In this document: one piece after another, positions 51,375 to 63,284 of the stretch
Position numbering within the stretch: position 1 is the stretch's first letter
Layout: every line of letters begins with the position of its first letter
NCBI GenBank assembly: GCA_023333565.1
Contig: JAJKFH010001315.1
Coordinates: forward strand, 434,001 to 498,000
Length of the DNA: 64,000 nt
Direction of reading: 5' to 3'
Source: Puffinus mauretanicus
Lineage: Eukaryota; Chordata; Aves; Procellariiformes; Procellariidae
Position numbers and translations under genes: made by a program
The notes under the pieces: generated by a model
The model's database searches: none
Told to the model about the DNA's origin: nothing
The model's input: the letters and a program-made list of their open reading frames with translations, nothing else

Positions 51375-54209
51375 TGCAATTAGAAAACCTGCTTCTATCA
51401 GTATTTAGGGAATAAGGTGTAAAATAGTCATTAGCAGAACATTGAAAATAATGTAGTGATGGAGCTAAGCAAGGTTGCTAGAATCCCAGCCTGGTGGGCA
51501 ACAGATAGTTGCATGAAGACAGTTTTCTTTATTTTCCCTCTTTCTCAGCTGAGTGATAGCTCTTTTTTTTTTCTTTTTTTTTTTGTGTTGTTTTTTTTTT
51601 TTTTTAAATACGGGTTTTAAGCGATATCCTGCCTAGAAGGGACCTTTAAGGGGTCTTTTACATTAAGGAGTACCTTTATGATGAAATCTTTCTTTCCCAA
51701 ATGTACCCTTCTGTCTTTATAGATGGACCTGATAGATCAGTCCCACACTGATGTATATATTAGATGGCATAGTAGTGAAAAGCAGCTTATGCATTTTTTT
51801 TATTTAGCAACTGTGGTAACTTACAGTAGTAAGCTGTAGTAGTAGTAGTAATGCTTTAGTAGTTGCCTGGGGAAGTGAGAAAATGTGTCTTTTTATACAG
51901 GTACTTGGTAGTACCTGTGCTTTAATGTAGAGCAATAACTGTTGGGCCACCTAATGAGGCTGAGAAATGGTGGTCAAGCGGATTCTCAGAAGTGATACCA
52001 AGAGAAGAGAGGCCCTGTCTGGTCTGTGCACTTGCTGAAGTCCAGCTCATTCCTGTATCAGGGCATTTGTGACTCTAATACATGTAGAGCAAATTTTTCA
52101 GGAGAGCAGACCCCAGCTAAGGTTTGAGGCACTTTTCTGAGAATACCCAGATATCAGAATGTGTTGGGAGGTTAGCAATCACAGTGAAAATAAAAGACTG
52201 GATAGGGTGCTTGAGGCTTGTATTAGTGATGCTGTCTGTTTTCTGCCTCATATAATGGTTTTTTAAAGGCCCAGGCAGCTGCAGAGAACCAGCATAGAGC
52301 TCTCTAGTTCTCCTGAACAGGTTTTCAGAGCTGACTATTTTTCCATTATGTAGTTTAACCCCATCACTTTTAAGTATAACTTAATTTTTTCCAGTGTCTT
52401 GGGCAAGTCCTTATTTACCACACACTTCTTTCAATATAAAGAAAAGCTGCTTTGTTTCTAGGGTGAACTTTTTGTTCCTTTGGATTTACAGTATGTTAAA
52501 TCACCAGTAAAATCAATCCTGTGTCACCATACCAGCTCTAGACTCTGTAATACGTAATTGGTAGCTAGACCTTCAACTTGGCCCTTAGCACAAGTGTTGA
52601 CTTTTAGTAACAACAGCACTCTCCAGCAGTACAAAGTTGTTGAGCAGATACTTTACACTGTGAACTGCTCAGCTATTACAGTCTTGCAGTATGTGAAAGA
52701 ACCATGGCTGGTACTGTGGGACTGCCAAGGTCCAGAAGTCGTCTTGGGGAATGAAAATAGAATCAGATCTTCAAGCTGCTTGCTTGTCATCCAACAGGCC
52801 AAGCATGTAGGACAGACTCGGTTCAGATTTTGCCCCAATTTTGTGTAAAATAAAAGTCTAGTAATCATGTTCCTATGTTTGCTTTTGTAATTACTGTGTA
52901 CTCTGATTAGCTGAAACAAAAAAACATTTTGTGTGAAGTAACTGTCAAGTGAATACTGCTGCTTTGTAAGAATCTAACATTCACTAAAGCTGACTATGGA
53001 CAGAAATTAAAACTTGCTTCACTTCCTTTCGTTCTTTCTCAGAGAAATGAGAATACATGAAGACACAGGCACAAGAAAATAGTTGTTTAAAATCCTATAC
53101 AAGCTAGTATGCTTTAGTAGCCTAGGAAGAGAAATTTGACCTTTTTCAATGGCACGTTTTCTAAATTCAACTGCCCATTTAAAAAACATATAAGAAAATG
53201 ATGGAAGAGTCTTTACTTTGGAAAATGTGACCTGTTCTTCTTAGTCTCAAAAGGATGCATGGCAGTACAATATAGTTCATATAACATTTAGTCTGAGTGA
53301 TACTGCTCCTAGTTCAATGCTAGAGGGATGAAGTTGGCCTAAGGTTCCAGATTCTGGAATTCACAGGTAGACTTGAAATTTTTAATGAGGCCTGTGTGGG
53401 GGATTAAACAGTCTACGAATACAATCTCCAAATCATCTAGTCTGCCACAGCATCCATGCAAACCGATACAGTAATTTTTTAGATTCTGCCATTTCAGACC
53501 TTCATTAGTTTATAATACAAACTTTAGTATTACATTTATGTCCTAGAACTTCACAAGATTTATTACTTAATGTCTATACCATGTTTAAATCAGATAATTA
53601 GATTACAAAACAGGCTTTGCCACTGGCCAGAAAATGAAATGGGCATTCTGGGCCTCAAAACTAGGTGCATCAAAATCAAGGCCTCTTTAAAAAATGATTG
53701 GTTTATACATGAATTCGGGATACAGTGCCAGATTATCAAAGATGTGCAGTTCAGGAAAATTATATTTACTTGTCTTAACCCAACTATATCTAAATTTTAG
53801 ATGGAAAACCATTAAGTCAGGAGAGGTATGATTTGTAAAATAGTATAGTAGATTTTTATTTTGTAAACAAGCCTATGAAGGGTAGGAAACTGAACAAAAG
53901 GACAGTGATATCATGTTGGCTTGCATATGATGGTCACAAGCACATTCCACTTCCACTGTATCCCCGAGTTAAGCCTGGCCAGCTCTGTGGAAACCTCTGT
54001 GGCTGAAAGCAGGTTTGAATGGGTAGAGTGAATCCTTGTAACATGCACCAAAAAGCTACTCCTGCATAGAACATTCCTGTCCTCTTCAATACTCTCCAAT
54101 TCTAATACATTATAGTGACCTGGGATGCTGCCCTAAAGACCCACCCTCTAGGCTGTATGGAAGGGCTGGCAACAAGCAGAAAGCTTTTTTAAATGTTTGT
54201 TTCCTCCAG

Positions 54210-54448
54210 TTTTGGCATCTACTCAGAGCCCGTCCAGACCCCCCCTTTCCACTACAAGAGGACAGACGCCAATCTGTGAGCCGGCAGCCTTCATTCACGT
54301 ACTCAGAGTGGACAGAGGATAAAAATGAGGATGACTTCCTAGATTTGGATCCCGTACCGGAGACTCCGGTCTTTGACTGCGTAATGGACATTAAAGCGGA
54401 GACAGATCCAGCCACTCTAACGGTTAAATCCGTGGGCTTGCAAGAAAG
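54210..54448 (+). CDS. PTPN5: PTPN5 exon: juxtamembrane region, RRQS phosphosite, STEP46 start position
   Basis: The exon is 239 bases, entered in phase 0 and left in phase 2, with acceptor TTTCCTCCAG and donor AAAG|GTAGGG. It encodes residues 138-216 and two bases of R217. FWHLLRARPDPP ends membrane segment 2 and starts the cytosolic part. RRQSVSRQPSFTYSEW is identical to mammals as I remember them; S159 corresponds to the reported PKA site S160. The following acidic block DDFLDLDPVPETPVFDCVMD is also highly conserved. The codon after SEW is ACA (Thr172, 54312-54314); in mammals it is the methionine that starts the STEP46 isoform. The next in-frame ATG is at 54384-54386 (Met196), still upstream of the kinase-interaction motif. 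The second mammalian proline cluster is reduced to RPDPPFPLQED. Confidence 0.97.
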
Positions 54449-57400
54449 GTAGGGTAGATGTGATTAATAGGGGAAAGTCTGGTCCCAGATTTTGTGGATT
54501 TAGGAGTTCTGTGCCTAGTAGGAAGCTTCATTGCCTTCATGAATGTCACTTTACAATGTGATTTTAAAGCCAAGCACCTGCTTTATTTCCTGTCTTGTTT
54601 TCAGTCCAGTCATAAATATAAACATATTAGCCAAAAACATAAGTTTCTAGACAGCTGTCAACAAAGTGTCATTCAAAAATGTCACTTATTTCCTTTGAAA
54701 TATCCATTTGTATTTGATCAGTCTCTTACCGTTCCCCAAGATGGCATGAAATCCACTATAGAGTGGTGAAAGCTTTTACCTCTGAAAGAGGTGGATCTTG
54801 TTAATTTTTTTCAGTCACTTATGCTGGAGGATTAGTCTTTTCGCTAAAAGCAAACCATAGGACAAATGGTAATCTGCAATAATTCTCATATAAATGGGTT
54901 AGTCCAAAAGTAAATGAATTCGTTTGAAATTAACCCAGTAATGAAACTTTGGGGTTAGCTGGTGTTCAACTCCTTGAACCAGCAGGGCAACGGAGCTTCT
55001 CAGAGAGATTCACAGCTGGGAAAAGGCAGTTTTAAGATAAAAGGAAAACAGGAATGATGGAAGTATTGATTTGTGTTGCATTTCTCCATCTTCACTCATA
55101 CATCTCAACAGAAGGGTCATCTGTAATGGGTGAACTTTGAAAGGCTCAGAGTTGGGTGAATTGCAGAATGTGTGAGCTGGGACAGGGGAATGTTCAGTGG
55201 AGTTTGTGAATGTTCAGTTAGACTGAACTATCCTTATACTTTCATCCATAAGATTATTTTATTTCACTTTGCCAGTATATCTGTGTGTGTGAGTGAATGG
55301 ATGAGTGAAAGGAAGTACACCAGACTTAGCATCCTCATCTCTGAGGCTGAGGTTGGTTTAAGGTTCCTGTCCCTTCTTCTGTGGACCACAGGAAGCCTGA
55401 GTTTATATTGTTGGCAGCCTTCATCTTTTTCTGTTTTGTGTTCTTTCAATTGTCTTAGTGAAAGAGAACAAAGATCTTGAGGATAGAAATTCCATGGAGA
55501 AATTCTGCAAAGGTGATGATGTTATGAATAAGAATGTTACTGAAGGGCCCAACATAGCGAAGTATCACCTTTCCTTATTTCTAGATTTTCAAGCTTAATT
55601 GGAGTTCTAACCATAGTTAATTCTCATATCTAAAATTTAAAAGGCAGAACTTAGATTTTAAAAAGTATGGTGCTGAGTTTCCAAAGCACCACATGACACA
55701 GAGAGAATGTTACAGAAGAGGCTTTTAATTTGCACTCTGACCTTAGAATGTTTTTTCTGACTTTATTCTTGGTTACAACATTTGTCCTAAAATGTCCTAC
55801 CTTTTATTGTTATATTCTTCTACTTTAAATATGAGATTGCAGTAACCTCTGGAGCTTGTCCCTGAACCTGCTGCTATCAGTGAGTTTTGCCATTGTTTTT
55901 CTTTATGGGCAACATTGGGCTTGAAATGTATCACCATCCCTGATTTCGTTCCATCTTTCTCATTTTAAAGATGCTGATATTTCTTCTCAGGTGAACGCTA
56001 GCCTGCAGGAAAGATACTCACTGCTTCAAGAGAATTGGGGAATATCAGTTGATTCAAGTCATGAATTACAATTAAAAAACTATCAAAGGAGTAGGGATGG
56101 GGAAAAAGAAAGCAATTGCTTGAAGTGCTCACACTAGGTAGAACGTGTACAGTGAAGATGTAAAATAAACTTGTTTTCAACATACAGGTGTGCTTGAGAA
56201 GCCAGACATCATTCCAGGTTTGGGCTGTGCTCTGACAGATTTCATTTACATCAAGCATTGGTCACTCTTCCTTTGTTTGGTGTTTTGTTGAATTATCTAC
56301 CTATCCCTCCATTCTGCTTCTCCATATTACTTACCTCTCATTCTTTAACCACCTATGCCATTAGAAGGGTAGTCACTAGCTAAATTCAAACAGCACTGAA
56401 TGTTACTCTTAAGAAGAAACAATCTCACTTCCTCATGCTAAAGAACTGTTAATATATCTAGGTATGTATCCTCTTCTACCTTAAAAGAACCAAAAGCATT
56501 TGTTATCAAATGCATCTATTTCTGGGGAGGAATGTAGTAGCGATTTAACAACATACAGGGTAGGGTCAAAATCTTTTGAAAGGTGTCACTAAAGATTCAG
56601 TGTCTACCATTAGTGGTCATGTTTCACCCAAAATCATTTCCCCATGACTGTGAATCATAGCAGGAGGCTGGCTGCACATTCTTTTGGAAAAACTCCTGAA
56701 TCCAGAAAAGGGCTGTGATCCAAGTAACAACTTCTACTGTTGTCTTTGTGAGCTAGTCATGCCTGCATGTTTGCATGGTTTTTCAATAGCTCCTGCAAAC
56801 ACCTCCCATCTAGATTTTGCCAGTTGAGAGTCATCAAAAATAGGTTTACTGTATGGATGCATAGAACATTACACCTAGTAATCATCATATTGTATGATTT
56901 CATTATTCTGTTAAAGATACTTAAATATAGATTCACGACAGCATTTGAATCTTACTTTTGTCTGTGATATGCGAGATTGACAGAAGCTCAGAAATGCTTT
57001 AAAACTGCATTCAATAAAAAATGCAGGCATTTTGACTTTTTCATTTTGTGTGTGGCTAACTTAAATAAAAGCCACTAAAAATTCTACACTCAACATCATC
57101 TTTGTTTTTAATGTAACTGTTAAAATGTTGGGATCTTCATTTTACCTTTCTCGTGATGTACTGTTGTGGAAAGAAAGTTCTTCAGACAGAAAAATTATTC
57201 GCTGTGATGATTTGCATCTCATGTCTTTATTAATGTTGAACTGGTAATGTTTATCGAAAGATCTTACCCCACTGATGTTTGTCTGTGCTACTAATAAATG
57301 GTTATTCAGCAGGATCTGGCCTGTTGAAAACCAAGACCAATATTTTCACCAGTGGTGTCTAAAATGTCAGTCCATATTTAGGCATCCAAAAATATGGCGT

Positions 57401-57741
57401 GATTTACACAAGTATGAAAACTTTCCTGCAGTTGCCTGCTCAGCACCTTTGACAAGCAAGTTGCTTCTATTTAGGTGACAAAGTATACAGTTACCTCACT
57501 ACAGACAACACTTTGAAAGTGTTGGCCTTCATATTCCAGTGTACAAAGTCATCTTCTGGTCTTGTCTACACAAGAAGTATCACCCATTTTTCACAGTTGA
57601 GTGACCATAATGTACACAGCAGAACCAGCTGGGTGCTTTTCTGAAGTTGCTGTTTATCTGTCATTGGGACTGTACCCATTGCTGACAATGATGGGTCAGT
57701 CTGCTCTGCTGTAAGCAAACTCCGGTTGTTCTGTTTTACAG
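54449..57741 (+). other. PTPN5: PTPN5 intron, 3293 bp, phase 2
   Basis: This intron splits the arginine codon that starts the kinase-interaction motif. I see unique sequence only, with no repeat or additional exon that I can support. Confidence 0.85.
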
Positions 57742-57931
57742 GAGAGGTTCAAATGTTTCACTCACACTGGATATGTGTACCCCAGGCTGTTCTGAGCAAG
57801 GTTTTGGCTATGTCATGTCACCACGGGAACAGTCAGCCCAAGAATACCTCCAGACAGCATCGAACATCCTTACTGAAGAGGAACTGCACAAGAAAGCACT
57901 GGATCCTTTCATACTCCAGGCAGAGTTCTTT
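57742..57931 (+). CDS. PTPN5: PTPN5 exon: kinase-interaction motif and kinase-specificity stretch
   Basis: The exon is 190 bases, with acceptor CTGTTTTACAG and donor TTT|GTGAGT. It completes R217 and encodes residues 218-280. RRGSNVSLTLDM (217-228) is the kinase-interaction motif that docks ERK and p38. S220 corresponds to mouse S221, the PKA site whose phosphorylation weakens docking. The S-L bond at 223-224 matches the calpain cleavage site reported in mammals. Next come CTPGC, GFGYVMSPRE and the kinase-specificity stretch, ending ALDPFILQAEFF. CTPGC keeps the cysteine pair reported to support oxidative dimer formation. The PTPN5 rather than PTPRR identity is clearest here. Confidence 0.98.
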
Positions 57932-60900
57932 GTGAGTATCTGACCTCTCTCTTCTAGGAGCATCATAAAAATGGGATGTTGTCTCTCTTCTATGAACCTT
58001 GCTATTATTTTCTGCAAGTCTAGAATTAGTACAGACAAACTCCTCTTCCATCAGTGAAGCATTTAATGCAATTCTGAAATTCGTCATCCCTTGAAATGAC
58101 AGTGTCTGAAAGCTTTTAGTGATATTGTCACTTAAAAACCAGGGAATTGGTTCTGTCAACAACAAAAAAGCTTTGTTTTCACAAGTCTTTTTTTTTTTTG
58201 TCGGCATGCTACTTTTTAACAAAAAAAAATCAAACTTTTTCACTAGAGTACAGAAGAAAAGCCAAGTTTGCTATAGGCATAACTTCTTGAAATGTGTCTG
58301 GAGTTGCTCTAGGGATGAACTTAGTCCAAGTGCATGCACTTCGCTCTTGAATGCTTGGCATGGAGCTACTTTCCAAGCCTGAATGTTCTCCAGATAACCG
58401 AAGCACAGGATGTCTGTGTCACTCAGCAGGAACCATAGAAAGTATGTCTTGCTGGGTTTTTTTTCTGCACAAAAATTACTTACTAGTTGTAAGCTGCTCT
58501 GTCAGTTGCTTTTAGGATTCTGATGTATGTTTCCTTGGCTCGCTGTATCCACTGTTGCTTTGGGAGAAAGAATTCTTTGCCTCATTTGGGGAAAAAATAT
58601 ATGTACACAGGTGAAGCAAGCAGTTGAAAATTGGATTTCTAAGTAGCTTAGGATAAAGGCCGGATACATTTCGGTGTAGTAAGTGCACTGGCTTTTTAGA
58701 TCTTTGCATTCTATGAGTCTCTTCCCTAGCTACTTGAGTGTCCGTGTGATAGGCATTGTCATGTTCATTTTACCTGGCACGAAAAATGTTCAAAATACTG
58801 CAGTGGCTGTGAGTATTATGTCTACTAGGCAGGGTTGTAAATTCCTGTACAAGATGGGAGGTAACCAGGGCACAGTCTTTGCATGCTGGGGTATTTCAGA
58901 GCACGTGATCAAGAGCTACTGAAGTTAATGCTGTCAAGTCAAATATTCTCTTAAGCATGGAATCTCAGCAGAGCAGGAGGAAGGTGATGTTTTGCAACAT
59001 AACAGCCCTTTCAGCCTGTCCTCTTTATGACCTGCAAGGGTCTGAAAGGGCAGGAGTAACACTTTGAGTATCACTTGCTGTCCTCCCTCCTTGTGCAATT
59101 TCAGAGGTTTTTTTTTCCCCTTTACAAGCACAAGGCGAGATCAAATAGTCTGGACTTCTGTTTTAAAGCAGACCTCCAGATATCTGTGGCCCTTAATTCA
59201 CTTAGTGCTGTACAAGTTGAAGAAAAGCAGCTTTTGTGTAGGCAAGCCCTGATTCTTTTAAAGTGTTGCTATTCTAGGGAGGAAATGTTCGCTTAGCAAG
59301 TGTCTGAATTGACTGCTGAACAAGTCCACATGCAGTTTCATCAGTCTCTGAGGTGCACTGTAGCTTTCAAGCAAAGGAAATAATGTTAGAAGTAGGAAAA
59401 AAATATGCTTCATTTCTCTGAGAGATTTTTGAATTAGTTTTCCTGGTGTTCAGAAAAATCATTCAACAGCCAAACTACCCCAAGTCATTTTCATTCTTTA
59501 ATGAAAACTGAAAAAGCATCGATAAAAATGCTGTGTAATCAAAATGTAGTTTCTGTAATTAAAATTGTAAACTAGGTTTGTGGGGTTTTTTTTTTAATGA
59601 AAGAGTTATCACCAGCTAGCTCTGCGTCATGTATTTTCAGTCTGTCCAACCTACTTAGTTTTCAAAGTCCATATCCACAATGAAGCAAGCAGCTGTGTTT
59701 CATTTTGGAAGAAAAGTCAGAGGGGATGTCACTTGCAGGGCTAAGTCCTGAAATTCTTACAAGATTTAGAGTTTTTACTCAGGCAGAAGTCCTTTTGATT
59801 TCACCAAGAATTTGCTTGAGCAGTGAATGACTAAGTTCCAAAGACAGACCATGGAGCTTGGCTCAAGAAGAGTTTTGGGCGACTAAATACCAAGTAACAA
59901 TTGAGGAAAACATGAAGGTTTCATTCCTATGCAGTTCCTCAGATTGATAGGAAACTACTTCAACAAAATGTTTTTATCATTCGTTGCCTCTGGTTAAGCC
60001 CAACAGTACACTCAGTGCTGTGTATGAGACAGAATACAGATAAGTAAGTCTTCTAAAGCACCAGAATTTAACATAGTCCATAGCTCTGCTCATCTTAATT
60101 TCTTTCCAGAGTGAGGCTTGTCTTACTCAACCCTGACTCCTGTCATCAGTATGTCCAGTACTGGCCTCTCAAATCCAGTGTGCAGCAGCTGGGATGACCA
60201 GCTCTGCTCCCAAGCTCCAGTGAGCCCTTTCTCTGCTGAGCCTGGTTGACACATCCCATCTCATCACATGGCTACTGACTTCAGCTGGTGGAAGGTTCCT
60301 GTTTGTTCCTGCCTGGTGTTGGCCACTTAACTTCCAGGAGATGAGTAGTGGAGAATAAGAAGCCCCTCCATCTTTGTATGTTCTTTGGGTCAGTAGTGTA
60401 GAGAGCAGGTAATCCCTGAACACTTGTTTGCTGTCCTTGCCCATGGAGCTTTAAAGTGTGGTGAGCAAAAAGAGTGACACTCCCAGCTCCGTAGAGTCAG
60501 ATCATTACGCCAACCTGTCATAATGTAGGTCATAATTTGTTGCTAGTGAGAGTCACTAGCAAATTATTTCCTTCTACCCTCAGAGAGGAAGAAGGAGCAT
60601 GAGTCAGAAAGGATGGTGTCTGAGGTCCATCGCTTTTGGAGCAGAGTATCTTACGTACCACCTTTTGCTTAGTTCTGTGCCTACACTTGCAATTCAGTTC
60701 TAATAATAATAGGAGCTAACATAATGCTGTCGCGCGTGTTACTCAATGAATTAGTCACTATGAGCGTTTTCATATTAAGGATTTCAGAAAAGAAAGCCAG
60801 TGACAGTAAAAGGAAACATCAATCATATTTTGGTGGTAAATTGCTAGAAGTACTGTACCATATGTCTCAGTTGACTTCATCACTTTGCGTCCCTTCACAG

Positions 60901-60996
60901 GCAGGATGTAATGGGCTTGGGTTTTTTATTCCTTTTGTGAATCTAATACTACTACCTACTGTGTTTTGTGGTTTTGTTTTTTTTTTTTTTAAACAG
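57932..60996 (+). other. PTPN5: PTPN5 intron, 3065 bp, phase 0
   Basis: This is unique sequence with no interspersed repeat recognised. The acceptor is preceded by a long T run (about 60976-60990), which gives a very strong polypyrimidine tract. Confidence 0.85.
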
Positions 60997-61081
60997 GAAA
61001 TTCCAATGAACTTTGTGGACCCAAAGGAATATGATATTCCAGGCTTAGTGCGTAAGAATCGCTACAAAACAATTCTCCCAA
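60997..61081 (+). CDS. PTPN5: PTPN5 exon: start of the phosphatase domain
   Basis: The exon is 85 bases, entered in phase 0 and left in phase 1, with acceptor TTTAAACAG and donor CCAA|GTAAGT. It encodes residues 281-308: EIPMNFVDPKEYDIPG, then LVRKNRYKTILP, then the first base of the next codon (Asn in mammals). NRYKTILP is the KNRY motif found near the start of classical tyrosine phosphatase domains. This segment is identical to mammalian STEP as I recall it. The substrate-binding, WPD and HCSAGIGRTG parts lie on exons beyond the window. Confidence 0.98.
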
Positions 61082-62394
61082 GTAAGTTTCCTGCTTTTTA
61101 AGTCACTGAGGCAGGGTGGTTTAATTCCATATGCTGAAGGGCTTTGCGCTTTCCTTTCCATAATGCATCAAGTGTGCTGTTGTTACCATGTATTGTCCAA
61201 AGGCCATATTTATGAAGCAGCAACATGGCTTCAAAGCATAAATCAAATTTCAAAAGAGGTACAGAACATGGAGAACCTAAGATTCACTGAACATCAGCAG
61301 CACTTAGGTTTTTAAGTATTAGCATTGCATCTTTTGGTGCTGCTTAAAAATTCTACCTGAGAACTTGGTGTGTTTATTCAGATGTTACTTAGTGGTTTCT
61401 TTGATTAAACTCTTTAGAAGGACTAAATTCTAGCAATGTTATTTTCCCGACTGATGTTTTTCTCAGAATCATGCCTCAAATACAAACTGAGAATACTGGG
61501 AGCTGGCCTGATGGCATTAAGATGATACGGAAAATCAAAATCTTTTTCTTTTCTATTACACTATTTTTATAAGTAGCCAGGAGTAGGAGATTCGAGAAAC
61601 ATTTTGGTACAAATTTTTACAAGTGTCATCATTTTCCCCTGTGACATACTTAAAGTTACTTTGAAAAGTGATACGATTAAATGTCATGCCTCTTTTTTGC
61701 TCTAAGCCATTGGAAGATGCCACCACTAGCCACAGTAGCTCTATTTGCAAAGCCCAAAAGGTTCAGTGTCTGGTTAGCAAAGATAAGTGCAAAGAAGTCA
61801 AAAATGTCCTCAGCTATTCCTATCATTTTAGTCAATGAACCTGGATTGGAAATGATTCCAGAAGAGATTTTTTTATCTAGACTTACAACTCAGCAGCTGC
61901 AGTCAATGATCCAATGTGCGCAACCCTTATGATGACTTTATCCTCCGCCTTGGACCAGAAGTGTAAAAACATTCAGCCACATTTTACAATTTCTGTGCTA
62001 ATGACTGAGGAGAATCGTTCAAGTATTAATTCACTGTTTTTGCTGGAAAGGGAAGACTGCGAAAGTGGGTAATGATTTCAGATGCCCAAACGGCTAGATT
62101 TTAAAGTGATCTATATATTCTGAATTTGGTATCTAATGTGTACTTTGAGAACTGGATCCATTTTAAATATCTCATATTGGATGTTTAAACTGAAACATCA
62201 GAATTGCTGCCATTTTGAACACCCTGTTCCAGAGTTGTAAACAAATGCCAATTGGCCTGCTACCATATATTTTTAAGAATGATCACTCAATGGGTTAATT
62301 ATTTGCTGCAAACTTATCTCAGCCATATTGATTTCTACTAGCAGCCATTGTTGTCTCTTTGACCTCTCCAGGTAAGATAACTAGTTTCTACTGT

Positions 62395-63284
62395 ACTGTG
62401 CAGATGACACCAAGCTGGGCGGGAGTGTTGATCTGCTTTAGGGTAGGAAGGCTCTGCAGAGGGACCTGGACAGGCTGGATCGATGGGCCGAGGCCAACTG
62501 TATGAGGTTCAACAAGGCCAAGTGCCGGGTCCTGCACTTGGGCCACAACAACCCCATGCAACGCTACAGGCTTGGGGAAGAGTGGCTGGAAAGCTGCCCA
62601 GAGGAAAAGGACCTGGGGGTGCTGGTTGACAGCCGGCTGAACATGAGCCGGCAGTGTGCCCAGGTGGCCAAGAAGACCAACGGCATCCTGGCCTGTATCA
62701 GAAATAGTGTGGCCAGCAAGACTAGGGACTTCATCCCCCTGTACTCAGCACTGGTGAGGTCACACCTCCGAATCCTGTGTTCAGTTTTGGGCCCCTCACT
62801 ACAAGAAAGACATTGAGGTGCTGGAGTGTGTCCAAAGAAGAGCAGCGAAGCTGACAAAGGGTCTGGAGAACAAGTCCTGTCAGGAGCAGCTAAGGGAACT
62901 GGGGTTACTTAGTTTGGAGAAAAGGAGGCTAAGGGGAGACCTCATCGCGCTCTACAACTACCTGAAAGGAGGTTGTAGCAAGGTGGGAGTCGGTCTCTTC
63001 TCCCAAGTAACAAGTGATAGGAAGAGAGGAAACGGCCTCAAGTTGCACCAGGGGAGGTTTAGATTGGAATATGAGGAAAAATTTCTTCACTGAAAGGATT
63101 GTCAAACATTGGACCAGACTGCCCAGGGAAGTGGTTGAGTCACCAACCCTGGAAGTATTAAAAAGATGTGAAGATGTGTCACTTAGGGACATGGTTTGGT
63201 GGTGTACTTGGCAGTGTTAAGTTTACAGTTGGACTCAATGATCCTAAGGGTCTTTTCCAACCTAAATGATTCTATGATTCTATG
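62395..63284 (+). mobile_element. CR1 LINE, 0.9 kb 3' part (sense to PTPN5)
   Basis: The copy starts just at the reverse transcriptase catalytic motif (TGT GCA GAT GAC at 62397-62408, reading CADD where an F/Y-x-DD box is expected). It runs through the rest of ORF2 and the short 3' UTR (TTCCAACCTAAATG) and ends with two exact ATTCTATG octamers at 63269-63284. It is 5'-truncated. It is the only CR1 here in the same orientation as the gene. Confidence 0.95.
62397..63150 (+). pseudogene. CR1 ORF2 remnant (reverse transcriptase C-terminal part), broken
   Basis: After the CADD box and TKLGGSVDLL the frame meets a TAG. It then resumes as [37 protein letters not shown] and [16 protein letters not shown], and ends in a further break near 62815. 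A shifted frame continues with [34 protein letters not shown] and [13 protein letters not shown]. These are standard CR1 ORF2 blocks. At least one nonsense change and two frame shifts make it inactive. Confidence 0.9.

Larger units (their letters stand above)
47555..54209 (+). other. PTPN5: PTPN5 intron, 6655 bp, rich in retroelement insertions
   Basis: This phase-0 intron carries three CR1 copies and a solo LTR, all antisense to the gene. The parts between them (47942-48663, 49250-50121 and 51375-54209) show only unique sequence, T-rich runs near 51561-51605 and a short (AGT)n near 51836-51859. Confidence 0.85.
834..61081 (+). other. PTPN5: PTPN5 (STEP) gene span in this window, 3' incomplete
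   Basis: Seven exons on the + strand join in one frame. From the ATG at 857 they encode 308 complete residues plus one base of the next codon. In mammals STEP is a brain phosphatase that removes phosphate from tyrosines of ERK1/2, p38, Fyn, Pyk2 and glutamate receptor subunits. The 61-kDa form is held in ER and postsynaptic membranes. Intron sizes are 43543, 938, 1806, 6655, 3293 and 3065 bases, and the last intron runs off the window. The assignment to PTPN5 rather than its paralogue PTPRR rests on the stretch after the kinase-interaction motif (CTPGC, ALDPF, KEYDIPGLVRKNRYKTILP), which is the PTPN5 version; PTPRR reads KEIDIP there. The catalytic cysteine loop is not in the window. Confidence 0.95.
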
